NCBI GenBank assembly: GCA_032717465.1
Contig: CM064697.1
Span: forward strand, 5,895,033-5,959,032
From: Coenobita brevimanus
Taxonomy: Eukaryota > Arthropoda > Malacostraca > Decapoda > Coenobitidae
Direction: 5' to 3'
DNA: 64,000 nt
The position numbers were made by a program, and so were the translations under genes. The notes under the pieces were generated by a model. The model saw only the letters and a program-made list of their open reading frames with translations. It ran no database searches and had not been told where the DNA came from. Shown in pieces: positions 11,924 to 23,069 of this stretch (positions are counted from its first letter, which is position 1; every line of letters starts with the position of its first letter).

Positions 11924-12195
11924 ATCGAAAATTCTTTATCGTACTGAAGGTGTTAATCGTATAGTGATGGGAACCTGAAGCGTCCAAGAGGGTGTTGATC
12001 TGGCAGAGTGGTGGTAGTCGATATAGATGGCGATAAGGGGCAAAGGAAGTGATGGAGGTGACGGTGATGATGATGATGATGGGGCCGGTGGTGCTTAATA
12101 TAACGGTGTAAGAAAACTCGACCTATTAGAGTGAAGTATGACTGCTAAAAATAACAGTGGTACCCTAGTTTAGCTGCTCAGGGCATATGGCGTGG

Positions 12196-12198
<3 letters not shown>
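11924..12198. other. Unique spacer with short (GAT)n
   Basis: Nothing recognised apart from a small GAT run at about 12066-12081. Confidence 0.5.

Positions 12199-12242
<44 letters not shown>
12199..12242. repeat. (AG)n microsatellite
   Basis: About 21 AG units. Confidence 0.95.
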
Positions 12243-12246
<4 letters not shown>

Positions 12247-12490
12247 CCAAACGATGACAGGATGGTAGAAACAGTAGAAGATAGTAATATTGAGGATAGC
12301 ACTGGGGAGGCAGAACAAGGGCAGTCGAAAGATAGCGGTAGTGACATGGAAATATTAATAAAAAATGTTGGAAGTGGTGATTGTGGTTGTTGATAATGAT
12401 GTCGATAATGATGAGTGATGTGGTAGTGGTGGTGGCAGAGGGTGTTATGTGCGGCGTGTGTGGGGAGAGGAAATAATAACTGCTCTAACG

Positions 12491-12734
12491 ACAATGGCGA
12501 TGGAAACGATATGGATGTGTAAAGTGATTGCTGTATTGATAACTGTGATGATGTTGGTGGTGGAAATGATGTGGATGTGGAAAATCATTGCTGTATTGAT
12601 AACTGTGATGATGCTGGTGGTGGAAATGATGTGGATGTGGAAAATCATTGCTGTATTGAAAACTGTGATGATGCTGGTGGTGGAAATGATGTGGATGTGG
12701 AAAATCATTGCTGTATTGGTGACTGTGATGATGG
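12491..12734 (+). repeat. 60-bp minisatellite, about four units
   Basis: Units begin at about 12481, 12541, 12601 and 12661 and continue to 12734, each with GGATGTGGAAAATCATTG and AACTGTGATGATG. The middle units differ by one or two bases and the first is more diverged. Sixty bases is 20 codons, so both strands carry an open 20-residue peptide repeat (for example WMWKIIAVL on +). No signal supports expression. Confidence 0.95.
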
Positions 12735-13428
12735 TAACTTAGGCTTCTAGTACTGACTGGTTGAAAAGATGATTATGGTTGTACTGTTGATGGTGATAAT
12801 GGCAGCAGAGGGTAAATGAAGATAAAGAGAATGATGGCTGTAGTTGAAGATGGACGTGATAGAGAATTTAGACAGAGGTGGCGAATGTATTATAAAGAAA
12901 TGACTCTAATAATAACAGAAATAATGTAGACTGCAATGGTGCCAGATGCTGATAATATGTACAATAAGTAATGGCTATTGCAGATGATGGAAATTATGCT
13001 GATGATATGTATGTCATTACTGGTGATAGGAACAGAGGGTCATGGAAGCGGTGGTGATTTGTAAGTGCGGTGGTTGTATTATTGATGCCTGTATTGATGA
13101 TGGTGGTGATTATAAAGTTGGTTATTGTCGATTATGTGATACTGCCTCATAACACTGATGTCCGTGTTGGTGGTGGGGGTGATGTGAGCAGGGTGGAAGC
13201 GGTGGTGATTGTAATTGATGGTAGCGAATACTGATGTCAATATTGATGATGGTGGTGATGTGAGAGGAGGGTGAGGGAGGGAGAGAGGGCGAGGTGGATT
13301 ATGCCAACACCTCGACGGAGATTATGAACAGAAGCGAGCCAAGAGGAAGGGTATCGAGGGATGAGGGTAACGAGGGAGTGATGAAGACGGCTATGGGAAG
13401 GGCGAGGGTGCTGGTGATAGCTTAATAA
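12735..13428. other. GATGATGGTGGT-rich degenerate region
   Basis: Dense in GAT/GGT triplets and in words such as GATGATGGTGGTGATT, with no fixed period. It looks like a decayed trinucleotide minisatellite. No gene seen. Confidence 0.6.
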
Positions 13429-13570
13429 ATGGACCTGGAGGCTTCAATAGTACACACCCGCCGCTATGATGTTGAGAGAGAGAGAAGGGGGGGGAGGGGG
13501 GACGGTGTGAAGGGATGTAATGGTAACTGTGTTTGTTCCCGTAATAATGGTTGTTGTAATCGAGACAATG

Positions 13571-13571
<1 letters not shown>

Positions 13572-13600
<29 letters not shown>
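13572..13600. repeat. (TG)n microsatellite
   Basis: About 14 TG units. Confidence 0.95.
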
Positions 13601-13602
<2 letters not shown>

Positions 13603-14878
13603 CATCAAATTATATCCCCACCACAAACCTCCCGTATAACAGCTGGAGATAAATATAACCAGGATTATCTAGGCACTGAAATAAAAGAATAAATTTGGGG
13701 AGGGGTCATTACAAGAGCGGCCATAGTTAGAGGTGAAAATTATGAGAGGCGTAGAGGTGCATGCTTTCTGAATGATATATGTAAATGTGACGGTTTTACG
13801 AGGGCTGGAGATGTACATTTTTGGTGATGATATAAACATTGGATACGGTGACAGTGTTTTATGACGAAGTGCATGTCTGGTGATAATATATGAGTGGTGT
13901 TAACATCAAATGGTGTGGATATTTACCGGTATAATGGGGTGATGTTTCGTGTGATGATGATGTGTCGGTAAAGCACGTATTTGGTGATAATGTGCATGAT
14001 TAACGTGTGTCTTGGAGGTGATATGACGGAGTACTGACAGGTAAAGAGATTGATGGCGACAAAACACTAGCTTGGTGCTGATAGAGGTGTCTCAAAGCAC
14101 CGCAGAAAATCGCTTCAAGTATTAAGCGGTAAAGGCAGCTCAGTTTAACGTTGAGTAGTTTTATCTCAAGCAACTTTTACCTCGAAACTATGAAATCATA
14201 AACAGAAGACGCAAATCATTCTTCATAATTTATCTTCGTCATATTAAGTCCTGCTTTTGTAAATGGGGTTAGTAGGATGCAGGTACAGGAAGAATAAATA
14301 TAAGCAAGAGAAAGTATGATCAGAAAGTCCCTGAAATTAAGCAAGTATACAGCCACCTTCCATGCCTTTAAACAGAACATAGGATATCGAAGAAACCCAC
14401 TAAGCATCGAACAAGGAAACGCTCATTACCAAAGTTCGTCGCTATTTATTTTCCTCAATAAATGTCGACTTTCTGTAAAAAATATAAACACACTCAAGTC
14501 ACAGTATTGTTATCGGGGATCGGATACCAACCAAAACAGTAGCAATTCTCAGCGTCTATAACTAAGTATAAGTAGGAAGATATTTTTGAGCGTGCGTGTG
14601 CTGCATCTGTTACTTTGCATTCTAAAAGGCTTGTCTTAAGAATAACTAATATATCTTGCAGTGAGAATCTTGGAATTATAAGCAGTGGCAGACCAGATAT
14701 ACAAATGCCGCTCAGTGTGCTCTTTAAAATGTTCGAACGTCGCTAAACATTAAAAGATATTCCAGAAGAACCTTAAGAAGTATATTAAAATTTATAGAAT
14801 TCTTCAAAATTTGGTGAAAAAAATAAAGCTAAATTGATAAAGTGATCACTAAATCAGTAAACTGGAAAGGTTAGGCCG

Positions 14879-14879
<1 letters not shown>
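13601..14879. other. A+T-rich spacer with loose GGTGATAATAT words
   Basis: Between 13730 and 14060 TGGTGATNATAT-like words recur about every 60 bp. The rest is unique. Short frames (63 and 81 codons) resemble nothing known. Confidence 0.5.

Positions 14880-14952
<73 letters not shown>
14880..14952. repeat. (AG)n microsatellite
   Basis: About 36 uninterrupted units, among the longest AG tracts here. Confidence 0.97.
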
Positions 14953-14954
<2 letters not shown>

Positions 14955-15419
14955 CCATAAATTATAACTCCAGTTGATTAAGAATAGTAATGAGATCAGA
15001 ACATTAAAAAAGAAAAAAAATAACTAGAACACAAACAGACAGACAGGCAGACAAGACAACCAGAGACCCAGACAATCCACTCCACCACTCCTACAGTAGT
15101 CTCATCAAACATGTGTGTGATGAGTCAGATTAAAGCCACACTGAGCTACCTGCACCGAGGCTAAGAGCGTGTCAAGGCGGAGAGACAAGAGTGATTTACG
15201 ACACCTGATGCAACACTCACTCACCTGACACATTTCTGATTGACACTCCCTCGGGGGAGTTACTGATTATTGTTGCTTTCATTATTAGGGTTGTTAATAG
15301 ATGTGGTACAGTTATTGTTATTGATATTAGTATTGGTATTACTGTAGTATTAATGTTCTTATTGTTACTCTCATAGCTGCTGCTGCTTCTGCTGTTTTGT
15401 TTTTGTTATCAGTAATATC
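14953..15419. other. Unique spacer
   Basis: Contains short CAGA runs (about 15035-15060) and Pu/Py-mixed DNA. No gene seen. Confidence 0.5.
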
Positions 15420-16130
15420 TCCCCCCCCCCCACATCTTCATATTCTTTCCTCTTCCTCCATACCGCTCATTCTTTCTTCCTCCTTCCCTTCAGTTTCTCT
15501 TTCCTATCTATATCTTTACCCTGCATTTCCATTTTTTTTCCTCACTTTTGCCTTTCTCCTCAGCACTCTTCCTGGTGCCTCTTTCCCTGCTGCTGGTGTG
15601 GGATGAAGGAGGGGTCGGAGCAACAGGTTGCTTGGACTCCCCGCTGGTCTGTGGTGACTGGCTCGCTGTGTTCAGGCACCTACACATTCTTACCCGCTTC
15701 CCCACGCCTTTGCCTCTCCGTTCCTCCTCTTAGACCCATTGTTTCTCGGTTTCTGGTTCTTTTTCCTGCTGTTTTTCTCTCTCACGACCTGTTGTCTCCA
15801 CTTCAGTCTTTGTTCCTCGATTTCTCATTCTTCCCTCCTACGCATCCTTTATTTTTTTTCTCTCTCTTCCAGTTTATCATTCTTCTTTCTCCAGTTCTTG
15901 GCATTGTTTTGTTACGTCGCAGTTTATGTTTCTCGTTGTTCTTTCCTCCTTTTCGTTTCATCTCTGCATCTCATTCTTCTTTCCTCCTTTTCGTTTCATC
16001 TCTGCATCTCATTCTTCTTTCCTCTAGTTGATCGTTGTTCTTATCTTCCATTATCCTGTATTGTCTCTTTGTCTCGCTGTTCCCCGATCATTTTCTTGTT
16101 GTTTGATAAATACGTTGGTATTTTAAGCAT
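15420..16130. repeat. Pyrimidine-rich stretch with a 31-bp duplication
   Basis: The + strand is C/T-rich. At about 15937-16022 a unit containing TTTCCTCCTTTTCGTTTCAT is repeated directly. Frames here are low complexity. The patch at 15595-15690 is more balanced but matches no family. Confidence 0.7.
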
Positions 16131-16915
16131 ACTGCATAACTGGCATACATGAGAGCATTAATATTAAGTAGGCAAAGTCAGTCGCAAAGTTATAGTCTTA
16201 GAAAGCCTCCTTAACCTGCAAGAATATAGCCCACAGACTTCATACCTCCAGTTCTGTTTATGTTTCCTTGGTCTCTCAATCCCAAGATCTGTTAGCCCTC
16301 TTGTCTTCAGTTCCTCTTGCCTACTTATAGTGTAGTCTCCAGGGCTCTTAACCTTCCCGACTCTGTATCTTCTTCTTCCTTGTGTTTTAATCTCCAGATC
16401 TGTCAGGTTTCTCTCTTCTGTCTCTTCTACTTCGCGGGTCTGTCAATCACGAACTCTCTCGGTCTTTTTCCTCAACCTCCGAGTCTCCCATCTGTCTCTG
16501 AAGCATTCTTTTATCATAATCTTCTGTGCCTATTTTTTAGTCTCTTTGTTTCTCTTATGTCTCTGTGTCCTTGTTTTAGTCACCTCTGTTTCTTTCTAAT
16601 TACTGTAGAAGGCTAAGTTTCACTGCTTAACACTGTGGTGTTCATTTGCATATCTGTCACATTTGCTTTCCCTCCACAGCACTCAGAAACATATTCTTGC
16701 GTCACATAGATATGATAACGTTCATGTATCATTTTCTGTCGCTCCTAGTTTTAGTGTCCCATGTCCCTTCAAGGACAGTTTCATTTATTTTCCCCTGTAA
16801 ATTTGTCCAGTTCTTTCTCACAAGCTGAAAGTGCCTATAAACACAAGTGTCCAGCCATTCCTGGGTGCAGTCGTGGCCAGCTTAGATAAGTACTTGGATC
16901 CTCTCCCTGTGTCCT
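16131..16915. other. Unique, mildly T-rich spacer
   Basis: No recognised gene or repeat. Confidence 0.45.
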
Positions 16916-17490
16916 CACCTTCCCCCGGGGTGAGGTGAGACGAGTGGTATGTCGCGTAAGGGGAGACACGGACGCATAAGGCAGTTGGCTGGGGGAGAAG
17001 GGGAGGAAGGAGGGTCGTGTGGGTGGGGAGAGGGGAGAGTAGCTGGAGTGGGGAGAAAGGGGAGGATGGACGATCGTTGAAGTGGGGTAGGGAGGGGGTA
17101 ATGGGGATGGGAAAGGAGGATCGTGAGGGTGTCGGTGGAGGAGAGCGGTTGTGATGAAGATGGGATGGGGAAGGAGAAGAGGGTACGATGGGGGGAAAGG
17201 ATGGTCCTGGGGTAGAGATGGGAGAGGGTGGTGAAGAGCAAGGGAGGATGGGGAAGGGCAAGAGGAGTGTGAGATAGGATGGTCGTGGAGGAGGAGAGGG
17301 AAAGAGGGCTGAGGAGATAGGATGGTTGTAGGAGTCGGGAGAGATGGTTAGAGAACAGGATAGTCGTGGGGATGGAGAGGGTAAAAGGGTAGGATGGGAG
17401 GATAAGATGGTCTTGGGATAGGGAGGGGGAAGGGTTGTAGAAGAAGGTAGGGTAAAGGGAAAGGAGGGCCATGGGGGTGGGGGGAAGTCC
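16916..17490. repeat. G/A-rich degenerate repeat region
   Basis: GGGGAGAGGGGAG and AGGATGGTCGTGG words recur at 40-60 bp intervals on the + strand. Minus-strand frames (147 and 185 codons) are Ser/Pro/Leu-rich artefacts. Confidence 0.7.
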
Positions 17491-17766
17491 TTGTGGATAA
17501 ATAACCCTTCGAAATGGTGCTTTGTCTTGTGATTGTCTGTTTTTTAGGTGGAGTGAAGGGGTTTATTGTTGTCTCCGAGTAAATGTGAATATTACGTAAG
17601 GGGCCTCAGACGTATAAGGCAGGTAGGAGGAAGAGGGTCCTGAGGGGAGGTCTTGTGTACATTTATATGCCAGTTGAATGGTCCCTCATCCTTTTGTGAC
17701 AGCCATTATTTTAGATGTGACTTGCCAGTGAGAGAGTACGAAAAATAAGTGTCATCTTGCATAAAC

Positions 17767-17837
17767 TTAACTAATTCACTACGGTCAGATTAAGATAGAC
17801 TTTTCAAACTGGAGGAATTAAATACAATCCTCATTAA
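17767..17837 (+). mobile_element. TTAA-bounded MITE-like repeat, copy 4 (internally shortened)
   Basis: Left end TTAACTAATTCACTACGG matches the family end well. The core is largely lost before the next TTAA. First of four copies in a row. Confidence 0.5.
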
Positions 17838-17908
17838 CCCCCTCAGTTAGAGAGCTGCTCTTAACTAGCAATAAAGCAGGAAAGCGAGTCATTGTATTGA
17901 AGAAATAA
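17834..17908 (+). mobile_element. TTAA-bounded MITE-like repeat, copy 5 (diverged)
   Basis: Starts TTAACCCCCTCAGTTAGAGAG and has TAGCAATAAAGCAGGAAAG in place of the core. It shares its end with the next copy. Confidence 0.5.
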
Positions 17909-18005
17909 ACCTTCAGACGACAAAAGGCCTATTCTAAGCTGGATTAGATAGTCTGACATCAGGAAGCATAAAACATTTAATATTTCTGTCGCTGTAAAAA
18001 AGTTA
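17903..18005 (+). mobile_element. TTAA-bounded MITE-like repeat, copy 6
   Basis: AAGCTGGATTAGATAGTCTG aligns with the core, followed by ATCAGGAAGCATAAAACAT. Confidence 0.6.
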
Positions 18006-18095
18006 GACGTTGTGAAGCTACTCCTTAGCTGAATAAAACTGTTTGGTGGCAACAGGAATAACACTAAAGGATTTCATTGCACTGAATGGGATTAA
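18002..18095 (+). mobile_element. TTAA-bounded MITE-like repeat, copy 7
   Basis: Well preserved: GAATAAAACTGTTTGGTGGC, ACAGGAATAACAC, and right end GCACTGAATGGGATTAA. Confidence 0.75.
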
Positions 18096-18235
18096 TATTA
18101 GTTTCACTGGCACAAGAAAAAAGTATACAGGATCTGCTGTGTGCTGGAGAGTGTGGAAGGAGGTAATATGTTGGTGTTGGTTGAGAATAAAAGGTGAAAT
18201 TGATAGGATGAAGTGAACAGGTTTCATATTAGATG

Positions 18236-18236
<1 letters not shown>

Positions 18237-18310
<74 letters not shown>
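18237..18310. repeat. (AC)n microsatellite
   Basis: 37 uninterrupted AC units. Confidence 0.97.
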
Positions 18311-18312
<2 letters not shown>

Positions 18313-18489
18313 TAATCACCACACCACTAAATATAGAACCAAAGATACCTGCAATAAAATCCCAGTAAAATGTAAGCACATGGTAAAACTGATTAGAGGA
18401 GAGACAGATAATGGAAGGAAGCCTGGTGGTTGTGTCTTACCGCCTTCCATGTGTCGAAAGAAGAAGAATTAAAATAAAGGTAAAAAGTA

Positions 18490-18562
18490 AATAACTAGAA
18501 TAATAGGTGTTACTATCAGCTTTTTCTTGCTTTTACCAGACAATTTTATCCCTATTTGTAGA
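18490..18562 (-). mobile_element. TTAA-bounded MITE-like repeat, copy 8 (partial)
   Basis: Minus-strand core visible as TTCTTGCTTTTACCAGACAA followed by TTTTAT. The outer ends are eroded. Confidence 0.6.
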
Positions 18563-18585
18563 TAACCCAATTATTAGACAATTTA

Positions 18586-18690
18586 TAATCCCTCCCCCTC
18601 CAATTCGCAAGGTCTCCCCTGAGCTGAATAGAATCATCTGGCCGTAACAAGAATTAAACAAAAATCATGTCCTCGGGCTGAATGGGTTAA
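18586..18690 (+). mobile_element. TTAA-bounded MITE-like repeat, copy 9
   Basis: GAGCTGAATAGAATCATCTG, GTAACAAGAATTAAACA and the right end GGGCTGAATGGGTTAA are intact. It follows copy 8 in opposite orientation. Confidence 0.78.
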
Positions 18691-18879
18691 GGGCACAAAA
18701 ACCTGAGGTACACCTGGCTAAACACACCGACTGGTTCTGTAACGACCAACTCTCGCCGTTTATATTCACGTCTTTATGAAAACTTGGATGGACGACTACA
18801 GGGACCATTTTTTTGGAAGTTCGAGGAGACAAGTATGATTATATCTGCTTATATGGGGTTCTTTACTATCTACATATTT
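18691..18879. other. Unique spacer
   Basis: Nothing recognised. Confidence 0.5.
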
Positions 18880-18895
18880 TCTCTCTCTCTCTCTC

Positions 18896-18926
<31 letters not shown>

Positions 18927-18933
18927 ACACTCC

Positions 18934-18988
<55 letters not shown>
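18880..18988. repeat. Inverted compound microsatellite (CT)n(CA)n-TCCTCC-(GT)n
   Basis: CT at 18880-18895, CA at 18896-18930, a 6-base TCCTCC spacer, then GT at 18937-18988. The CA and GT arms are complementary and could fold into a long hairpin. Confidence 0.95.
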
Positions 18989-18992
<4 letters not shown>

Positions 18993-19424
18993 GCCAGTTC
19001 CATACTTAAAGCGACATATTCATAACACAGAACAAGTATGGCAGGTGACCTTACGATTTCCAAAATGTTCTGTGTGTAATAGGCTACTCCCCTTCACGCA
19101 ACCTCGCCGTCCCCATCTGCTGGCTGAACACACGCGTGATGCATTTATGTTGGTTCCTTATTCCTCTCTGGCTGGTTCCTTAAAACGTAGAATTCCCTAC
19201 TTGCTCGCTTTATCACTGTATTCTCTATTGACTTTTTGTTCTCTTGTATTCCCTATTGTATGATATTCCCTGTTGGCTGCAAAATGCGATGTGGTCACTA
19301 CTAATTTCCTGTAATATTATGCTCCTTGTTGGCTGCCTGTACTGCTTTTCCCCCATTTGACTCCCTAAGACAGCCCTCTGCTCCTTCCTGACGTTCTGTA
19401 CTCCTGTAGTGGCTCCCTGTAACC
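18989..19424. other. Unique spacer
   Basis: Short frames only. Words such as TATTCCCTATTG and TTCCTGTA recur loosely toward the right, leading into the 30-bp array. Confidence 0.45.
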
Positions 19425-19815
19425 GCACTCTGACGCTCTGTACCTCTTATATGGCTCTCTAGAACTGGAGTGCTCCCTTAATGGCCCCTTAAAATTGTAT
19501 GGCCCCCTAATACTGCTTGGCTCCATTAATGGTCCACTTAACCTGCCATGCTCCCTTAATGAATTCCCAAACTGTATTTCTGCTTTAACGGGTCCCTAAA
19601 ATTGCATTACTCCCTTAATGGCTCCCTAAAACTGCAGTGTTCTCTTAATGGCTCTCTAAAACTGCAGTACTCCCTTAATGGCTCCCTGAAACTGCAGAGC
19701 TCCCTTAATAGCTCCCTAAAACGCCATCGTTCCCTTAATGACCCCCTAAAACTGCCATGGCTCCCTTAATGACTCCCTAAAACCGCATGGCTCCCTAAAT
19801 GGCTCCGTACACCTC
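19425..19815 (+). repeat. 30-bp minisatellite, about 13 units
   Basis: Unit contains CTCCCTTAATGGCTCCCTAA followed by AACTGCAGTG. Between 19591 and 19770 the period is exactly 30 bp, and outer units are more diverged and vary by a base or two. Every unit has CTTAATG and CCTAAAACTG variants. There are no unique spacers. Confidence 0.95.
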
Positions 19816-20002
19816 TCTCTGGGCTCCCTGACCCTGGCGCCATCAATCATCCAGGCTATCAGGTTCGGCCGGGTATGCTCTCCCTCCCCCTTGTTAGAAC
19901 ACCATAATTATATACCACGGGAACTGGCCTCTATCATTTTACATTCGGTATTATTGAAATTATACACCCACCCGCCCCATGTGTTACGAGGGAAATAGGG
20001 TT

Positions 20003-20006
<4 letters not shown>
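19816..20006. other. Unique spacer
   Basis: Nothing recognised. Confidence 0.5.
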
Positions 20007-20047
<41 letters not shown>

Positions 20048-20060
20048 GATGGTGATGATG
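20007..20060. repeat. (GAT)n(GGT)n trinucleotide tract
   Basis: Nine GAT units change into GGT units, giving Met-Val or Ile-Thr runs in spurious frames. Confidence 0.93.
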
Positions 20061-20668
20061 CAGCGTCCAACTTCGTGGTTTTCCCTAATAATATGCAAGG
20101 GAAAATTACAGATAGAGACAGAAGTTCCTCTGCTGCTCTTCTGTGTCTCCCTCACATACTTCACACTAATAGGGCATGTTCATCACTTTCCTACCGAACG
20201 AATCATGTGAAAGAGAATCACCCGTAGGCAGAGAAATATATCAGGATTCTCACACCTTAGGAATATTAGCCAGCAGGGGAAAATGAGTTGTAGAAGAGGT
20301 GAAATATTGCAAGAACTTTCATCCCTAGACTATGCCCACCTCCGCCCGCTCTCCATGTGCCCTCCCGCCCCACCTCTAACCCTCTCGATATTGGTCAGGC
20401 AATCCGTCAGAGAAGTATATAGTGATGGGGAATGTAAGTACAGGATGGGAATAATTTCATCTTGGAATTATTGGGTGTGATGTCATCCATCACCCGCCAA
20501 TCAGCCCAGCCTGTCACCCAGCTCACCCGTCACCTTGTCCCTCCGTACCCACTATCGAACGTCTGTCTTCCTCCCGTTGAATATTGATCACTGCAGTATT
20601 GTAACTCATTTTGTACTTTATTCTTTATACCACCTGCTGATTTCATTGGGATTATTTACCGTCTACTT

Positions 20669-20673
<5 letters not shown>
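20061..20673. other. Unique spacer
   Basis: No gene, repeat or site recognised. Confidence 0.45.

Positions 20674-20728
<55 letters not shown>
20674..20728. repeat. (CT)n microsatellite
   Basis: About 27 CT units. Confidence 0.97.
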
Positions 20729-20730
<2 letters not shown>

Positions 20731-21043
20731 GTGGTGGAGGGGTTGGGAATAAGCAGGATGATAAGGTTTGTAATTAATTCTAGTACAGTCTTCTTAGGTG
20801 AGACCCTTGGTAGTGGAGACGTTGGAGTGGATGTGCCTCTTCCATTCCTGTGGCCTAATTCCCAAACTTTCTTGAGGATAAAGTACATGATTGCATTCTT
20901 TTATTTATTTACTCCACCGTATATCTTTACAAATCCGCCTACTTAACACATCACAGCCATACTTGGGTGAATATTAAACTGTAGAAACACGACCAAACAA
21001 ACCTATTTTAGTGATGCACTGCTATGGAAACCTGTAAATCGTA
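20729..21043. other. Unique spacer
   Basis: Nothing recognised. Confidence 0.45.
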
Positions 21044-21144
21044 ATAATTCTCACCACAGGCTCCTATAACTCACCCAGTCAAATAAAACTGTGTAGCGTT
21101 AGCAGGGTTAGAATAGTAGAGTTGCCCGACGAGAAGAGAATTAA
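21044..21144 (+). mobile_element. TTAA-bounded MITE-like repeat, copy 10
   Basis: Core AAATAAAACTGTGTAGCGTT and AGCAGGGTTAGAATA, ending AGAGAATTAA. Confidence 0.6.
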
Positions 21145-21311
21145 AATTACAAGTGTTAATTCCTTCAGGCTTCTACAATGAATTCTTAGCAGAGTATAAT
21201 TATCAGGCGTTGGTTTGACTGAAATACGAGACTCCGCGATCATGAGTAGGTTAAGATCGTTTATGAATGCTTCCAGTGTTCGCTGCCTAAACAAGGAGTG
21301 ATTTGTCAGTA

Positions 21312-21315
<4 letters not shown>

Positions 21316-21388
<73 letters not shown>
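21316..21388. repeat. (GT)n microsatellite
   Basis: About 36 GT units. Confidence 0.97.
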
Positions 21389-21390
<2 letters not shown>

Positions 21391-21487
21391 CCTCTCTAAG
21401 TCTGGTCTGAATGCTTGCTTGTGAGTGGATTCAGGTTAAGATGTAAATAAGAGCTCATGTATACCTTGAGTTAATCGCTCTGTTATT

Positions 21488-21489
<2 letters not shown>

Positions 21490-21544
<55 letters not shown>
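21490..21544. repeat. (AG)n microsatellite
   Basis: About 27 AG units. Confidence 0.97.
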
Positions 21545-21546
<2 letters not shown>

Positions 21547-22027
21547 GAAGTGTATTATGTGAGCATTTGCATTTGCGTGGCCGTTTTTGCGTACGTGTAT
21601 GCACACGTGTGTATAAATGTACGCTTGTGTGGATGTGTGCCGTATATGTGCTAATGTAGTGTGCATAAATATGACTGTGCTTGCGTGTTAGTATGTGCTG
21701 GCAGTTATCTTCCTCGCAGTTTGATGGACAGTGGCCGTGTACACACTTAAGATTGCACAGATTAAGCCCCAATCAATTTCTCCATCCCGCCTCCATCCAT
21801 CCACTCAGCCACGAACACATCACATACAAGGCCAGTTCTGAAGCGCCGCCACTAACACAATAACCTAGATAGTTCCTTAATAAATAGTTTTAGTTCTGAC
21901 CCACAGCTCAATAGATAGATCAAGCCATTATCTACCACGGCTTTCGTTATTTTCAGGCAGCGAGGAGTTTGCAGAGACCCACAGCTTCATAAAACATCCT
22001 TCACGCTGTTGTCAGTGTTAGTAGGTC
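21545..22027. other. Unique spacer, GTGTATG-rich at left
   Basis: The first 150 bp have loose GTGTGTATG words. No gene seen. Confidence 0.45.
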
Positions 22028-22033
22028 CGCGCG

Positions 22034-22076
<43 letters not shown>
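22028..22076. repeat. (CG)n(CA)n alternating purine-pyrimidine tract
   Basis: Seven CG units run directly into about 17 CA units without breaking purine-pyrimidine alternation. CG runs are rare in this window. Confidence 0.96.
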
Positions 22077-22079
<3 letters not shown>

Positions 22080-22417
22080 CGATAACCCTCCATCACCCCA
22101 GCCCCCCAAGCGTGCACATGTACAGCTTTACAGGTGTACATACAAGTGGGGGTTCAGTGACTTCCCTGATTGATATGCCGTACAGGGAGGGCTCGGCGGG
22201 GTTCAGATTGATAGTGGCTCGTGGGTCTTTATGGAACCTCGTCTCTCTCCCTCTGTGCACAAGTCGGCCTCTATCTGTGCAGCCAGTGATCAGTCCTGTG
22301 CATGTAGTGATTATTTCGCTTTATTGATCTATAGGGTGTATTGTTCAGGACCCGCTGTGTCTCTGTTATTGAGCTGACTTTGTTGTTACTCTGTCTTTGG
22401 TTCCTGATGCTGTTTTG

Positions 22418-22421
<4 letters not shown>
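22077..22421. other. Unique spacer
   Basis: Nothing recognised. Confidence 0.45.

Positions 22422-22472
<51 letters not shown>
22422..22472. repeat. (CT)n microsatellite
   Basis: About 25 CT units at the start of a C/T-rich stretch. Confidence 0.97.
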
Positions 22473-22477
<5 letters not shown>

Positions 22478-22877
22478 TTTCCCCTTTCTCCATACTTTCC
22501 CTCTCTGTATTTACCTTCCTCCTGGCCCCTCTCCATAACCTCTCCCTTGGCTCTCTCTCTTTCTCTACCCCACCATTTCCCTTGACCTTCTCTACCTGCT
22601 CCACCCTCACCGTCTCTAAATTAACCATTCTCCTTCGTCTTACTTAACCCTCTTTAAGTTTATAATTCTACTTTCTCTGCATTTTCTCATACCTCCTAAT
22701 TACATCCTTCCTTTTACCCTTCCCCTCTTCCCTCTACATTATTTACATAGTCCTGCGTGTTCTTTCTCTTCTCTCTTCTCTCTCTTTTACCTTATACTCT
22801 TTTTCCCCTACTTCCCTGTATATTCTTTGTTCAGTTCAGGCTGTGTGCTCCCCCTCCTTCTTCCTTCCACCCTCTCA
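22473..22877. repeat. Pyrimidine-rich stretch
   Basis: C/T-biased, no fixed repeat unit, only low-complexity frames. Confidence 0.65.
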
Positions 22878-22970
22878 TTCAAACCCACTGGTATTATCAC
22901 GTCTTCTCCACTTTTTTATTGTTACTGTAAGATGATTTTCATTTACAAAGAGACGTCGTACTTAATGACT
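22878..22970 (-). mobile_element. TTAA-bounded MITE-like repeat, copy 11
   Basis: AAACCCACTGG at the left, TTATTGTTACTGTAAGATGA then TTTTCAT as the minus-strand core, ending ACGTCGTACTTAATG. Confidence 0.6.
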
Positions 22971-22985
22971 TGCAGACAATTCCAG

Positions 22986-23069
22986 GTAACACCATCAGTT
23001 CATTTTTATCTTAATGCCATCAAAAGATATTATTTATCTTGGGGGTACCTCTCGAGATGAATGAGTTAA
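22986..23069 (-). mobile_element. TTAA-bounded MITE-like repeat, copy 12
   Basis: Right end CCTCTCGAGATGAATGAGTTAA matches the family end. Core diverged (ATGCCATCAAAAGATATTAT). Same orientation as copy 11, 15 bp away. Confidence 0.6.

Noticed and set aside
12449..12742. 97-codon repeat protein on the + strand
   Set aside because: The frame is explained by the 60-bp minisatellite and has no start context, signal or relatives that I recognise.
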